Shown one piece after another: positions 1 through 7,986 of a stretch of 39,990 nt of DNA. Numbering within the stretch: position 1 is the stretch's first letter; each line of letters opens with the position of its first letter. A program made the position numbers and the translations under genes. Under the pieces are notes generated by a model. That model made no database searches and was not told the DNA's origin. It saw nothing but the letters and a program-made list of their open reading frames with translations. The DNA comes from Comamonadaceae bacterium (lineage in GTDB: Bacteria; Pseudomonadota; Gammaproteobacteria; Burkholderiales; Burkholderiaceae): positions 1 to 39,990 of the forward strand of contig CANKOT010000010.1 in NCBI GenBank assembly GCA_947484245.1. Direction: 5' to 3'.

Positions 1-385
1 CGGCCACCATCAGGTGGATGGTGTTGCCTTTGGGGCTGACACCCAACTTTTCGGAACCAATCCAAGTCAGAGGGCGGATGTAACCGCTTTCCAAATTGTT
101 TGCTTTCACCACTGCTTTTTGCGCTTCGCTCACTTCCTCTTTGGTGAAGGGCAACTTCATGCGCAAAATTTTGGCGCTGTTGAAGAGGCGGTCGGTGTGC
201 TCGTGCAAACGAAAAATGGCCGTGCCATTGGGGGTTTTGTAGGCGCGAACACCTTCAAAGGCGCCGCAGCCGTAATGCAGGGTGTGGGTTAAGACGTGGA
301 TCTTGGCGTCGCGCCATTCGACCATCTTGCCGTCCATCCAAATTTTGCCGTCACGGTCTTCCATCGAGGGGGTTGCGGTGCTCAT
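1..385 (-). CDS. ilvE: Branched-chain amino acid aminotransferase, N-terminal part
   Basis: This is the first 128 codons of a fold-type IV PLP aminotransferase that interconverts branched-chain amino acids and their 2-oxo acids. The protein reads MSTATPSMEDRDGKIWMDGK and carries the family signature LHYGCGAFEGVRAY near residues 41-54, followed by RLHEHTDRLFNSAKIL. The ATG at 385 is the natural start, because the family begins shortly before the IWMDG motif. The PLP-binding lysine lies beyond the left edge, so activity cannot be judged here. It is last of four minus-strand genes (nitronate monooxygenase, radA, small membrane protein, ilvE) but sits 82 bases after its neighbour, so it may have its own promoter. 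Assignment as IlvE rather than a D-amino-acid transaminase rests on the N-terminal motif. Confidence 0.9.
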   Translation of the reverse strand, partial: MSTATPSMEDRDGKIWMDGKMVEWRDAKIHVLTHTLHYGCGAFEGVRAYKTPNGTAIFRLHEHTDRLFNSAKILRMKLPFTKEEVSEAQKAVVKANNLESGYIRPLTWIGSEKLGVSPKGNTIHLMVA

Positions 386-467
386 TGTTTTGTCCTTTGT
401 TGCCAGTTTCGCAAAGCATTCATTTTACGAGCCTTATGGGGGTCTTTTGCTCGACTTTTTGCTGCTC

Positions 468-890
468 TTAAAGAGAAGCTGTGGATTCTTCGGGTTCTTC
501 TTGTTGAGGCCGGGTCATGTCCCAACTCTGAAGCTTGCCGGCTTTGAACGTACAGATGACAAAAGAGTCGCCAGGATCGGTCCATTTGAAAATTTCAGGT
601 TGCGCGTTTTCTTCAGAAAGTCGCACGCCCAAAGACTTGGTCATGGCAATCACGTGCATCAGGTTGACGCCTTCTCTCAATTTGACATTCAGCATGACGG
701 CACTGTCGACGTGTCCAACAGGCCGGTTGGAGGCCCGACTCAAGACAGTCACCATGCGGGTGAAATGCAACAAAATCCACATCACCACAGCGCCAGTGGC
801 CACCGCCACCCCTGGCCATTTGTATTGATGCCAGGCGCCAGCGACAAAGACAATCACCCCAACCGGGATCAGTATTTTGGAAAAGTTCAT
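468..890 (-). CDS. Small membrane protein of unknown function
   Basis: A 140-residue protein that I cannot assign to a named function. Two hydrophobic segments lie at about residues 5-22 and 29-45, separated by a short hydrophilic turn, so it should be an inner-membrane hairpin followed by a soluble domain of about 90 residues. That domain is rich in charged residues and ends in a Pro/Glu tail (RPQQEEPEEST). It starts only 9 bases after the radA stop on the same strand, which points to co-transcription with radA. The overlapping plus-strand reading frames are shadows. The frame is supported by the tight spacing and a sensible membrane topology. Confidence 0.7.
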   Translation of the reverse strand: MNFSKILIPVGVIVFVAGAWHQYKWPGVAVATGAVVMWILLHFTRMVTVLSRASNRPVGHVDSAVMLNVKLREGVNLMHVIAMTKSLGVRLSEENAQPEIFKWTDPGDSFVICTFKAGKLQSWDMTRPQQEEPEESTASL

Positions 891-899
891 GGCGGGATC

Positions 900-2285
900 T
901 TAAAGTCCTCGAACGCAGTTCATGGCGTCTTCAATGCGGTCAACCGGATAAATGGTGAGGCCTTCAAAGTTCTTGTCGTTCTTTTTGGGCGCGTTGGCTT
1001 TGGGCACCACAGCCACGGTAAAACCCAACTTGGCGGCTTCTTTGAGCCGCTCTTGGCCCCGGGGTGCAGGCCTCACTTCACCCGCCAAACCCACCTCACC
1101 AAAGGCGATAAAACCCTTGGGCAAAGGCTTGCCACGAAGTGATGAAGTGATTGCCAACATTACTGCCAAGTCAGCTGCTGGCTCACTAATTCGAACGCCG
1201 CCTACCGCATTGACAAACACATCTTGGTCCATGCAGGCCACGCCAGCGTGCCGGTGCAAGACCGCCAAGAGCATGGCCAATCGGTCTCTTTCAAGGCCCA
1301 CCGACAGCCTACGCGGGCTAGGTCCACCGCTGTCGACCAGGGCTTGAATTTCGACCAAAAGGGGGCGTGTGCCTTCCAAGGTGACCATGACACAACTGCC
1401 CGCGACGGGTTCTTCGTGCTGCGATAAAAAGATGGCGCTGGGGTTTGAAACACCCTTCAGGCCTTTTTCGGTCATGGCAAAAACGCCAATTTCGTTGACG
1501 GCGCCAAAGCGGTTTTTGATGGCTCGAATGAGGCGGAAACTGCTGTGGGTGTCGCCCTCAAAGTACAAGACAGTGTCGACCATGTGTTCTAAAACACGAG
1601 GCCCCGCCAAGGCGCCCTCTTTGGTCACATGACCCACCAAAACGATGGCCGTGCCCGTGGCTTTGGCGGCGCGTGTGAGGTGTGCGGCGCACTCTCTGAC
1701 CTGCGCCACCGAACCTGGCGCAGAGGTGAGTTGGTCTGAGTAAACCGTTTGGATGGAATCGATGACCGCAATGTGGGGATGCTCACTTTGAAGCGTTGCC
1801 AGAATTTTTTCGAGTTGAATTTCGGCCAGCACTTGAACTTGGCTGTGGTCTAGCCCAAGCCGTCTGGAACGCAGGGCGACTTGTGCGCCGCTTTCTTCGC
1901 CGGTGACATAAAGGGTGTTCATGCCTTTGCGTTGCAAAGCATCAAGCGCTTGCAATAACAAAGTGGATTTGCCAATGCCGGGATCGCCGCCGATCAAAAT
2001 CACACCGCCTTCCACCACGCCACCGCCCAAGGCTCGGTCGAGTTCTTCAATGCCAGTGGGGCTGCGGTCGACGTCGGTGGCTTCAATATCGCCTAGTTTG
2101 GTGAGCGCAGAAGTTTTGGCCAAGGCTTGAAATTGGCTGGTGTATCTGTTTTTGGCGTTGCCGCCAGCATCCAGAGTGCTTTCAATGAGGGTATTCCAAG
2201 CACCGCATGCTGGGCATTTGCCCAACCAACGCGGCGTGGTGCCACCGCAATCGGAGCAAGTGAAAATGGTTTTGTCTTTGGCCAT
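900..2285 (-). CDS. radA: DNA repair protein RadA
   Basis: RadA (Sms) is a RecA-like ATPase that promotes branch migration of recombination intermediates and helps recombinational repair. The 461-residue protein has all hallmarks in order: an N-terminal zinc finger with C10, C13, C24 and C27; a Walker A motif GGDPGIGKS at 99-107; the RadA-specific KNRFG motif at 257-261; and a Lon-protease-like C-terminal domain ending in DRIEDAMNCVRGL. The length matches the family (about 450-460). The start MAKDKTIFTC is the usual one. It lies between a nitronate monooxygenase (47-base gap) and the small membrane protein (9-base gap), all on the minus strand. Confidence 0.97.
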   Translation of the reverse strand: MAKDKTIFTCSDCGGTTPRWLGKCPACGAWNTLIESTLDAGGNAKNRYTSQFQALAKTSALTKLGDIEATDVDRSPTGIEELDRALGGGVVEGGVILIGGDPGIGKSTLLLQALDALQRKGMNTLYVTGEESGAQVALRSRRLGLDHSQVQVLAEIQLEKILATLQSEHPHIAVIDSIQTVYSDQLTSAPGSVAQVRECAAHLTRAAKATGTAIVLVGHVTKEGALAGPRVLEHMVDTVLYFEGDTHSSFRLIRAIKNRFGAVNEIGVFAMTEKGLKGVSNPSAIFLSQHEEPVAGSCVMVTLEGTRPLLVEIQALVDSGGPSPRRLSVGLERDRLAMLLAVLHRHAGVACMDQDVFVNAVGGVRISEPAADLAVMLAITSSLRGKPLPKGFIAFGEVGLAGEVRPAPRGQERLKEAAKLGFTVAVVPKANAPKKNDKNFEGLTIYPVDRIEDAMNCVRGL

Positions 2286-2332
2286 GGTACTAGCCTAACA
2301 CTGTGAAGAAGACAAATGTGAAAGCGCCTTTG

Positions 2333-3403
2333 TCATGTCCAAGCTTGCAAGAGTTTGTGCGCAATGTCGGCTGCGGGCAATGCTTCGCAATCAGAAGCGT
2401 TTTGGCCCGACCACAAGGGCGAATAGTCGCTTTGTCCTTTGGCTTCCGCAGCGGCTCGCAAAGGAGCGACCGCCGCTGTGGCTAAGGGAAAGGCGGGGGC
2501 CTGAGGGTTGAGGGGGCCATGGTCGCGCATAAATTGATTGACAATGCCGCGCGCAGGCCTGCCGCTGAAAAGGTTGGTTAAGGCGGTGTGCTTTGCAGCG
2601 TCGGACATCAGGGCTTGGCGGTGCAAGGCGCTGGTGGTGGCTTCGTGGCTGGTTAAAAATGCGGTGCCGACTTGAACCGCGCTGGCGCCCAACATTTTGG
2701 CTGCGCTCACGGCTGCTGCATTTGAAATGCCCCCTGCGGCAATTACGGGCAATTGGACGGCTTTTTTAATTTGAGGAAGCAAAGCCAAGGTCCCCACTTG
2801 GGTACTCAGGTCTTCTGTGAGAAACATCCCGCGATGACCGCCCGCTTCTAGGCCTTGCGCAATGATGGCATCGACGCCGTGTTGCTCTAGCCACTGCGCT
2901 TCTTGCACGGTGGTGGCAGAAGACCAAATTTGCAGGCCCCAAGCCTTGAGTTGCTCTACCCATTCGGCTTTGGGCAGGCCAAAGTGAAAGCTGACGATGG
3001 CAGGCTTGAGTTGGCCAAGCAGCATCAAGCTCTCTTCGCTGAAGGGTGCGCGGCCTGGACCGGAGGCCACAGTGGAGGCGTCAATGCCATGGGCGGCATA
3101 AGCCGAAGCGAGCTTCAAACGCCAAGCGCTTTCAGTTTCGGCTTGTGCGGCGGGTGGTGTGTGGCAGAAAAAATTGACATTGACTGGCAACAAGGCCCCC
3201 CATGCCGCCGAATTGCGACTTTCAATCGCATCGCTGAAAGCATTCATCTCGTTTTGCAGTTGCCCGATGGTGAGCATGGCGGCTGGAATACTGCCGATAC
3301 CGCCTGCTTTGAAGACAGCGGCCGCCAGTCGGTGATTTTGAGATCCAGCCATAGGCGCTTGAATCAGGCGGAGAGAGTGGGTATCGAAAAATGAAGTGCG
3401 CAT
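2333..3403 (-). CDS. Nitronate monooxygenase family protein
   Basis: An FMN-dependent TIM-barrel protein of the nitronate monooxygenase (2-nitropropane dioxygenase) family, 356 residues. Such enzymes oxidise alkyl nitronates such as propionate 3-nitronate to aldehyde and nitrite. Visible motifs are QAPMAGSQ near the N-terminus, the GLEAGGHRG loop that carries the presumed catalytic histidine, and the FMN phosphate loop AAGGISNAAAVSAAKMLGA followed by VQVGTAFLTSHEA. The ATG at 3403 gives MRTSFFDTHS. It is divergent from hpaR across 127 bases that hold two perfect palindromes, so it may share control with the hpa genes. The true substrate is unknown; some members of this fold are 2-oxoacid oxidases or enoyl reductases. 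Confidence 0.88.
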   Translation of the reverse strand: MRTSFFDTHSLRLIQAPMAGSQNHRLAAAVFKAGGIGSIPAAMLTIGQLQNEMNAFSDAIESRNSAAWGALLPVNVNFFCHTPPAAQAETESAWRLKLASAYAAHGIDASTVASGPGRAPFSEESLMLLGQLKPAIVSFHFGLPKAEWVEQLKAWGLQIWSSATTVQEAQWLEQHGVDAIIAQGLEAGGHRGMFLTEDLSTQVGTLALLPQIKKAVQLPVIAAGGISNAAAVSAAKMLGASAVQVGTAFLTSHEATTSALHRQALMSDAAKHTALTNLFSGRPARGIVNQFMRDHGPLNPQAPAFPLATAAVAPLRAAAEAKGQSDYSPLWSGQNASDCEALPAADIAHKLLQAWT

Positions 3404-3462
3404 CAGCCAATTATTCCCTCAGCGCGGGCCCATGAGGAGAGCCATTTCGACATTTTTTGACA

Positions 3463-3484
3463 CAAATCGGGTTAACCCGATTTG
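3463..3484. promoter_or_regulatory. 22-bp perfect palindrome, candidate HpaR operator
   Basis: A perfect inverted repeat with half-site CAAATCGGGTT and no spacer. A TTGACA hexamer at 3457-3462 sits directly in front of it, so a bound dimer would cover the spacer of a plus-strand promoter. No T-tract follows, which speaks against a terminator. It lies in the gap between the nitronate monooxygenase gene and hpaR. MarR-family repressors typically bind such symmetric sites in their own promoter; that HpaR binds here is inference. Confidence 0.6.
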
Positions 3485-3501
3485 GCATCCTTTGGAAATT
3501 C

Positions 3502-3517
3502 ATTTAACATGTTAAAT
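3502..3517. promoter_or_regulatory. 16-bp perfect palindrome, candidate HpaR operator overlapping the -10 region
   Basis: A perfect AT-rich palindrome ATTTAACATGTTAAAT located 13 bases upstream of the hpaR start codon. TTAAC/GTTAA half-sites are common for MarR-family repressors. The right half contains TAAATA-like -10 candidates, so binding would block hpaR-operon transcription. It is unrelated in sequence to the 22-bp palindrome except for the central TTAAC/GTTAA steps, so two different proteins may bind. Confidence 0.6.
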
Positions 3518-3530
3518 AAATTCAAGCCAC

Positions 3531-4061
3531 ATGAAACAACAAGCCTTCGTTCACCGCAATTTGCCTCGCTTGCTGCTCCAAGCACGTGAGGCGGTGATGG
3601 CGCACACCCGCCCCAGTTTGCGCGAGCACGGCTTGTCGGACCAACAATGGCGCGTCTTGCGTGTGTTGGGAGAGCATGCGCATTGCACCGAGGGCGTGGA
3701 GACGGGACGCGTCGCCAAGGAGGCATTTTTATTGGGGCCAAGTTTGACGGGCGTATTAACTCGCATGGAACGCAATGGCCTCATTGCGCGAAGCCGCTGC
3801 GCCCAAGATGCGCGCAGAACTGTGGTGCGCGCAACCCAATTGGGCTTGTCCAAAGTGGCCCAGTTGTCCGAAGCCATTGAGGCGCACTACGAATGGATGG
3901 AAAGCGAATTGGGAAAACACAAATTGGACCAGTTGTACCAATTGTTGGATACGGTGATTCAGTTGGAAACCTCGCCTATGGATCAGACGGATGAACCGAG
4001 TCAGAAGAGTCAGCCGGGTCAGCCGGGTCAGCAGGTTCAGCCGGTGGCAGAAATGGAATAA
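3531..4061 (+). CDS. hpaR: MarR-family repressor of homoprotocatechuate degradation, HpaR
   Basis: A 176-residue MarR-family winged-helix protein. The segment LSDQQWRVLRVLGEH (about residues 35-49), the recognition region FLLGPSLTGVLTRMERNGLIARSRCAQDARRTVVRATQLG (about 66-105) and its place at the head of the meta-cleavage operon identify it as HpaR, which represses the pathway until aromatic inducer is present. The ATG at 3531 gives MKQQAFVHRNLPRLLLQARE, the usual family start; no strong Shine-Dalgarno is seen. Two perfect palindromes upstream are likely operators, suggesting autoregulation. The C-terminus is odd: after about residue 150 it becomes a low-complexity Gln/Pro/Ser tail encoded by a 9-bp tandem repeat. 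hpaG1 begins 6 bases after its stop. Confidence 0.92.
   Translation: MKQQAFVHRNLPRLLLQAREAVMAHTRPSLREHGLSDQQWRVLRVLGEHAHCTEGVETGRVAKEAFLLGPSLTGVLTRMERNGLIARSRCAQDARRTVVRATQLGLSKVAQLSEAIEAHYEWMESELGKHKLDQLYQLLDTVIQLETSPMDQTDEPSQKSQPGQPGQQVQPVAEME
4000..4044 (+). repeat. Tandem 9-bp repeat in the 3' end of hpaR
   Basis: Five head-to-tail copies of a 9-base unit close to GTCAGCCGG; the second and third are identical and the others differ at one or a few positions. The period is a multiple of three, so it stays in frame and encodes a Gln/Pro/Gly-rich tail (SQPGQPGQQVQP). It looks like replication-slippage expansion at a tolerant C-terminus. Confidence 0.85.
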
Positions 4062-4067
4062 ATCAAG

Positions 4068-4724
4068 ATGACTCAACACGTTGCAAAGCCCCAAGACTAT
4101 TGGCCGCAAGGTACGGTGTATGGAGCGCTGCTCAACTTCCAGCAAGAGTGGCAAATCAAAGTGCCCCAAATGCCAGAGGCTCCTTACAAAGGCGCGCCCA
4201 AAGCGCCCATGCTTTTTATCAAAACGGCCAACACCTTCACGCCATCTGGAGGCCGCATTGCGCTGCCATCTTTAGTGGCCGAAGTCGACATTGGCGCCAA
4301 CTTGGCGTGGATCTTTGGCCAAGATGCGCAGCCTGTGGCGTGTGTATTGGTCAATGACGTGTCGATTCCGCATGAGAGTTATTACAGACCGCCTGTGAAG
4401 TTCAAATGTGTTGATGGGTTTTTGGGTGTGGGCGCAACAGCCCGAGGCCTTGAGCAGGTCAGCACAGATGCTGTGGTGTTGACGGTGAAGTTGAACGGGC
4501 AACTTGTTCAGCGATTGAATTACGCAGACACCGTGCGCAAATCACAAGCCTTGTTGGCCGACATTTCAGAATTCATGACATTTCAAGAAGGCGATGTGTT
4601 GTTGCTTGGCAGTGATTGCTTACCCAATGGCAAAAGGCCCCGAGCCAAAGCAGGCGATGTGGTCGAAATTTCAGCCGATGGTTTTGAGACCTTGGTGAAT
4701 TCATTTGCAGGAGGTGCCGTATGA
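4068..4724 (+). CDS. hpaG1: HpaG1, OPET decarboxylase/isomerase subunit (FAH fold)
   Basis: A 218-residue fumarylacetoacetate-hydrolase-fold protein corresponding to the N-terminal half of the two-domain HpaG of E. coli. HpaG decarboxylates 5-oxopent-3-ene-1,2,5-tricarboxylate and then isomerises the product to 2-oxohept-3-enedioate. The divalent-metal carboxylates appear as E72-x-D74 in SLVAEVDIG and D97 in VNDVSI. Here the enzyme is split into two genes; the stop of this one overlaps the hpaG2 start by four bases (ATGA), a sign of translational coupling. The start ATG at 4068 follows hpaR by 6 bases. Assignment as G1 rests on order and the small size. Confidence 0.9.
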   Translation: MTQHVAKPQDYWPQGTVYGALLNFQQEWQIKVPQMPEAPYKGAPKAPMLFIKTANTFTPSGGRIALPSLVAEVDIGANLAWIFGQDAQPVACVLVNDVSIPHESYYRPPVKFKCVDGFLGVGATARGLEQVSTDAVVLTVKLNGQLVQRLNYADTVRKSQALLADISEFMTFQEGDVLLLGSDCLPNGKRPRAKAGDVVEISADGFETLVNSFAGGAV

Positions 4725-5494
4725 AGCACGCACGCATTGCATGGGCTGGCGCCATTCACGAAGCGGTGGAATCGGATGGCGAGTTGTTGCTCACGCGCAG
4801 CCCATGGGCTGGCAAACGCTTGAAGTTTGACGAGGTGGTGTGGTTGCCACCCTTAGCGCCTGTGGCGCAAGCCAGAACCATTTTGGCTTTGGGACTGAAC
4901 TATGCTGACCATGCCAAAGAATTGGCTTTCAAAGCGCCCGAAGAACCCTTGGTGTTTGTCAAAGGCGAGGCCTCGCTCATTGGCCACAAGGCCATCACAC
5001 GCAGACCGCAAGGCGTCACTCACATGCACTATGAATGTGAGTTGGCAGTGGTCATGGGCCGCACTGCCAAGCATGTGAAAAAAGAAAACGCTTTGGATTA
5101 TGTGGGCGGCTACACCGTGGCCAACGATTACGCCATTCGCGACTATTTGGAAAACTGGTATCGACCCAACTTTCGCGTGAAGAACCGAGACACCTGTACG
5201 CCCATTGGGCCTTGGCTGGTGGATGCCAAAGACATTCACGATGCCTATGGCAACCCCATGAATTTGAGTTTACAAACCACAGTCAATGGCAAGGTCACGC
5301 AGAGCGGCCACACACGCGACATGATTTTTGATGTGCCCACCTTGATTGAATACTTCAGCAACTTCATGACCTTGCAGCCCGGCGATTTGATTTTGACAGG
5401 CACACCCGATGGCGTGGTCAATTGTGAGGTGGGTGATGTGATTGTTACTAGCATTGAAGGTGTGGGCGATTTGACCAACACCTTGGGCCAATAG
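4721..5494 (+). CDS. hpaG2: HpaG2, OPET decarboxylase/isomerase subunit (FAH fold)
   Basis: A 257-residue FAH-fold protein equivalent to the C-terminal half of E. coli HpaG. It carries the typical LALGLNYADHAKE motif (about 55-67), the metal ligands E105 and E107 in HYECELAVV, and D136 in ANDYAIRDY, and ends in the conserved GDLILTGTPDGV...GDVIVTSIEGVG pattern. It should act with HpaG1 on 5-oxopent-3-ene-1,2,5-tricarboxylate. It overlaps hpaG1 by four bases and is followed 51 bases later by hpaE, which has its own AGGA ribosome-binding site. Confidence 0.92.
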   Translation: MKHARIAWAGAIHEAVESDGELLLTRSPWAGKRLKFDEVVWLPPLAPVAQARTILALGLNYADHAKELAFKAPEEPLVFVKGEASLIGHKAITRRPQGVTHMHYECELAVVMGRTAKHVKKENALDYVGGYTVANDYAIRDYLENWYRPNFRVKNRDTCTPIGPWLVDAKDIHDAYGNPMNLSLQTTVNGKVTQSGHTRDMIFDVPTLIEYFSNFMTLQPGDLILTGTPDGVVNCEVGDVIVTSIEGVGDLTNTLGQ

Positions 5495-5545
5495 CCTTGG
5501 TGCTCGTGACATTGAAACAAACATCAGAACAAAATAGGATTAAAA

Positions 5546-7015
5546 ATGCGCATAGACCATTTGATTGATGGCCGCACTGTAGCCAGTTCAAGCACATTCA
5601 ACACCATTGACCCTGCCACGCAAGAAGTGTTGGCCGAAGTGTCTTCGGGGGGTGAAAGTGAAGTCAAGCAAGCTGTGGCATCCGCCAAAGCGGCCTTTCC
5701 AAAATGGGCGGCCACCCCAGCCACCGAGCGCGCCAAGATCATGCGCAAGCTCGGCGAACTCATTGCCAAGCACGTGCCAGACATTGCCGAGACAGAAACC
5801 CGCGATTGTGGCCAAACCATTTCGCAAACAGGCAAACAATTGGTGCCACGCGCAGCAGACAATTTTTCTTACTTTGCAGAAATGTGCACACGTGTGGATG
5901 GCCACACCTATCCCACACCCACGCACTTGAACTACACCCTCTTTCACCCGGTGGGCGTGTGTGCCTTGATCAGTCCTTGGAATGTGCCCTTCATGACAGC
6001 CACCTGGAAAGTGGCGCCATGTTTGGCCTTTGGCAACACCGCGGTTTTGAAAATGAGCGAGTTGTCGCCCATGTCAGCTGCTCGATTGGGTGAATTGGCA
6101 TTGGAAGCTGGAGTGCCACCAGGCGTGTTGAATTTGGTTCACGGATATGGCCGCGATGCAGGCGAGCCCTTGGTGTCACACCCCGATGTGCGCGCCATTT
6201 CGTTCACAGGCTCAACTGCCACTGGCAACCGCATTGTGCAAAGTGCAGGCCTTAAAAAGTTCAGCATGGAGTTGGGCGGCAAATCACCCTTCGTGATTTT
6301 TGAAGACGCCGACTTGCCCCGCGCATTGGACGCAGCCGTGTTCATGATTTTCAGCAACAACGGTGAGCGTTGCACGGCGGGCAGCCGAATCTTGGTGCAG
6401 CAAAGTATTTATGCTGATTTTGTACAGAAGTTCACTGAACGCGCAAAGCGCATTTCAGTGGGAGACCCCATGGATGAGAACACCCTGGTGGGCCCCATGA
6501 TCAGCCAAGCGCATTTGGCCAAAGTCAAAAGCTACATCGAGCTGGGCCCCAAAGAAGGGGCCACGCTTTTATGCGGTGGATTGGACAAACCTTCTTATGC
6601 GCCTGAACTTTCGGAACGCGTGAAGAAGGGCAACTTTGTTTGGCCCACTGTGTTTGCCGATGTCGACAACCGCATGAAAATTGCACAAGAAGAAATTTTT
6701 GGTCCTGTGGCTTGCTTGATTCCCTTCCGCGATGAAGCGCACGCCATTGAGTTGGCCAATGACATTCAGTATGGTTTGTCCAGTTATGTGTGGACAGAAA
6801 ACATTGGCCGCGCGCATCGCGTGGCAGCAGCGGTTGAAGCTGGCATGTGTTTTGTCAACAGCCAAAACGTGCGCGATTTGCGCCAACCTTTTGGTGGCAC
6901 CAAAGCCAGCGGCACAGGCCGTGAAGGTGGCACTTGGAGTTACGAAGTTTTTTGCGAACCTAAAAATGTGGCCGTGTCGATGGGCTCACACCACATTCCA
7001 CATTGGGGAGTTTGA
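5546..7015 (+). CDS. hpaE: 5-carboxymethyl-2-hydroxymuconate semialdehyde dehydrogenase
   Basis: An NAD-dependent aldehyde dehydrogenase of 489 residues that oxidises the ring-cleavage product 5-carboxymethyl-2-hydroxymuconate semialdehyde to the diacid. Family landmarks are all present: ISPWNVPFM (about 142-150), the cofactor motif SFTGSTATG (about 219-227), the catalytic general base E242 in MELGGKSP and the nucleophile C276 in NNGERCTAGSR. The length is that of a complete enzyme. An AGGA element precedes the ATG at 5546. It lies between hpaG2 and hpaD, the canonical order for this operon in betaproteobacteria, and its stop codon is 2 bases before the hpaD ATG. Confidence 0.95.
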   Translation: MRIDHLIDGRTVASSSTFNTIDPATQEVLAEVSSGGESEVKQAVASAKAAFPKWAATPATERAKIMRKLGELIAKHVPDIAETETRDCGQTISQTGKQLVPRAADNFSYFAEMCTRVDGHTYPTPTHLNYTLFHPVGVCALISPWNVPFMTATWKVAPCLAFGNTAVLKMSELSPMSAARLGELALEAGVPPGVLNLVHGYGRDAGEPLVSHPDVRAISFTGSTATGNRIVQSAGLKKFSMELGGKSPFVIFEDADLPRALDAAVFMIFSNNGERCTAGSRILVQQSIYADFVQKFTERAKRISVGDPMDENTLVGPMISQAHLAKVKSYIELGPKEGATLLCGGLDKPSYAPELSERVKKGNFVWPTVFADVDNRMKIAQEEIFGPVACLIPFRDEAHAIELANDIQYGLSSYVWTENIGRAHRVAAAVEAGMCFVNSQNVRDLRQPFGGTKASGTGREGGTWSYEVFCEPKNVAVSMGSHHIPHWGV

Positions 7016-7017
7016 GC

Positions 7018-7965
7018 ATGGGACAAGTTTCACTCGCGGCCAAAATCACGCATGTGCCGTCCATGTATTTGAGCGAGCTGGACGGCCCGCAAAAAGGCAC
7101 GCGCCAAGCGGCCATTGATGGCCATCGTGAAATTGACAGGCGCTGCCGTGACTTGGGCGTAGACACCATCGTGGTATTTGACACGCACTGGCTGGTGAAC
7201 TCTGCCTATCACTTGAACAACGCGGTTCATTTCAAAGGCAACTACACCAGCAATGAATTGCCGCACTTCATCAGCAACATGCCTTATGAGTACGACGGCA
7301 ATCCCGCCCTGGGACACATTTTGGCCAAAGCCTGCAATGAAGCGGGCGTGAGCACCTTGGCCCACGAGCACACCAGCTTGGCCTTGGAATATGGCACCTT
7401 GGTGCCCATGCGCTACATGAACGCAGACAGGCACTACAAAGTGATTTCGGTGTCTGCTTTGTGCATGGTGCATTCTTTGTCTGAAAGCGCGCAACTGGGG
7501 TGGGCCATGCGCCAAGCCGTAGAGCAACACTACGCTGGTAAGGTGGCTTTCTTTGCCAGCGGTTCTTTGTCGCACCGCTTTGCACAAAATGGATTGGCGC
7601 CAGAGTACGCCAACAAAATGTGGAGCCCGTTTTTAGAGCAACTGGACCACAGCGTGGTTGATATGTGGCAACGTGGCGACTGGAAAACTTTCTGCGCCAT
7701 GCTGCCCGAGTATGCGGCCAAGGGTCATGGTGAAGGCTTCATGCACGACACCGCCATGTTGCTCGGTGTCTTGGGCTGGGATCGGTATCAAGGCCAAGCC
7801 GAAGTGATCACACCTTATTTTCCAAGCTCGGGCACGGGACAAATCAATGTGGTGTTTCCAGTCCATCCTGTCAATGACGAAACAGGCCATTCATTGCATT
7901 CGCTCAACCTCCAAAGCCTGAAAGATCCCGCAGCGGTCTACGCTGCAGGCGCAAGCCGTCTTTGA
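7018..7965 (+). CDS. hpaD: 3,4-dihydroxyphenylacetate 2,3-dioxygenase
   Basis: The extradiol dioxygenase that opens the ring of homoprotocatechuate, a LigB-type (type III, Fe(II)) enzyme of 315 residues. Visible landmarks are ITHVPSMYLSEL near the N-terminus, VVFDTHWLVNSAYH in the first third and ALEYGTLVPMRYM in the middle, typical of HpaD of this type. I chose the ATG at 7018 because GGGGAG at 7005-7010 lies at ideal spacing; an in-frame TTG at 7003 would overlap hpaE by 13 bases and lacks such a site. hpaF follows after 21 bases. Confidence 0.93.
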   Translation: MGQVSLAAKITHVPSMYLSELDGPQKGTRQAAIDGHREIDRRCRDLGVDTIVVFDTHWLVNSAYHLNNAVHFKGNYTSNELPHFISNMPYEYDGNPALGHILAKACNEAGVSTLAHEHTSLALEYGTLVPMRYMNADRHYKVISVSALCMVHSLSESAQLGWAMRQAVEQHYAGKVAFFASGSLSHRFAQNGLAPEYANKMWSPFLEQLDHSVVDMWQRGDWKTFCAMLPEYAAKGHGEGFMHDTAMLLGVLGWDRYQGQAEVITPYFPSSGTGQINVVFPVHPVNDETGHSLHSLNLQSLKDPAAVYAAGASRL

Positions 7966-7986
7966 TTTATTTTTGAAAGTCATCAG

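Noticed and set aside
282..1142. Long plus-strand ORF of 286 codons
   Set aside because: It lies antisense to radA, the small membrane protein and ilvE, has no family resemblance and is rich in His/Arg/Gly typical of shadow frames in GC-biased DNA.
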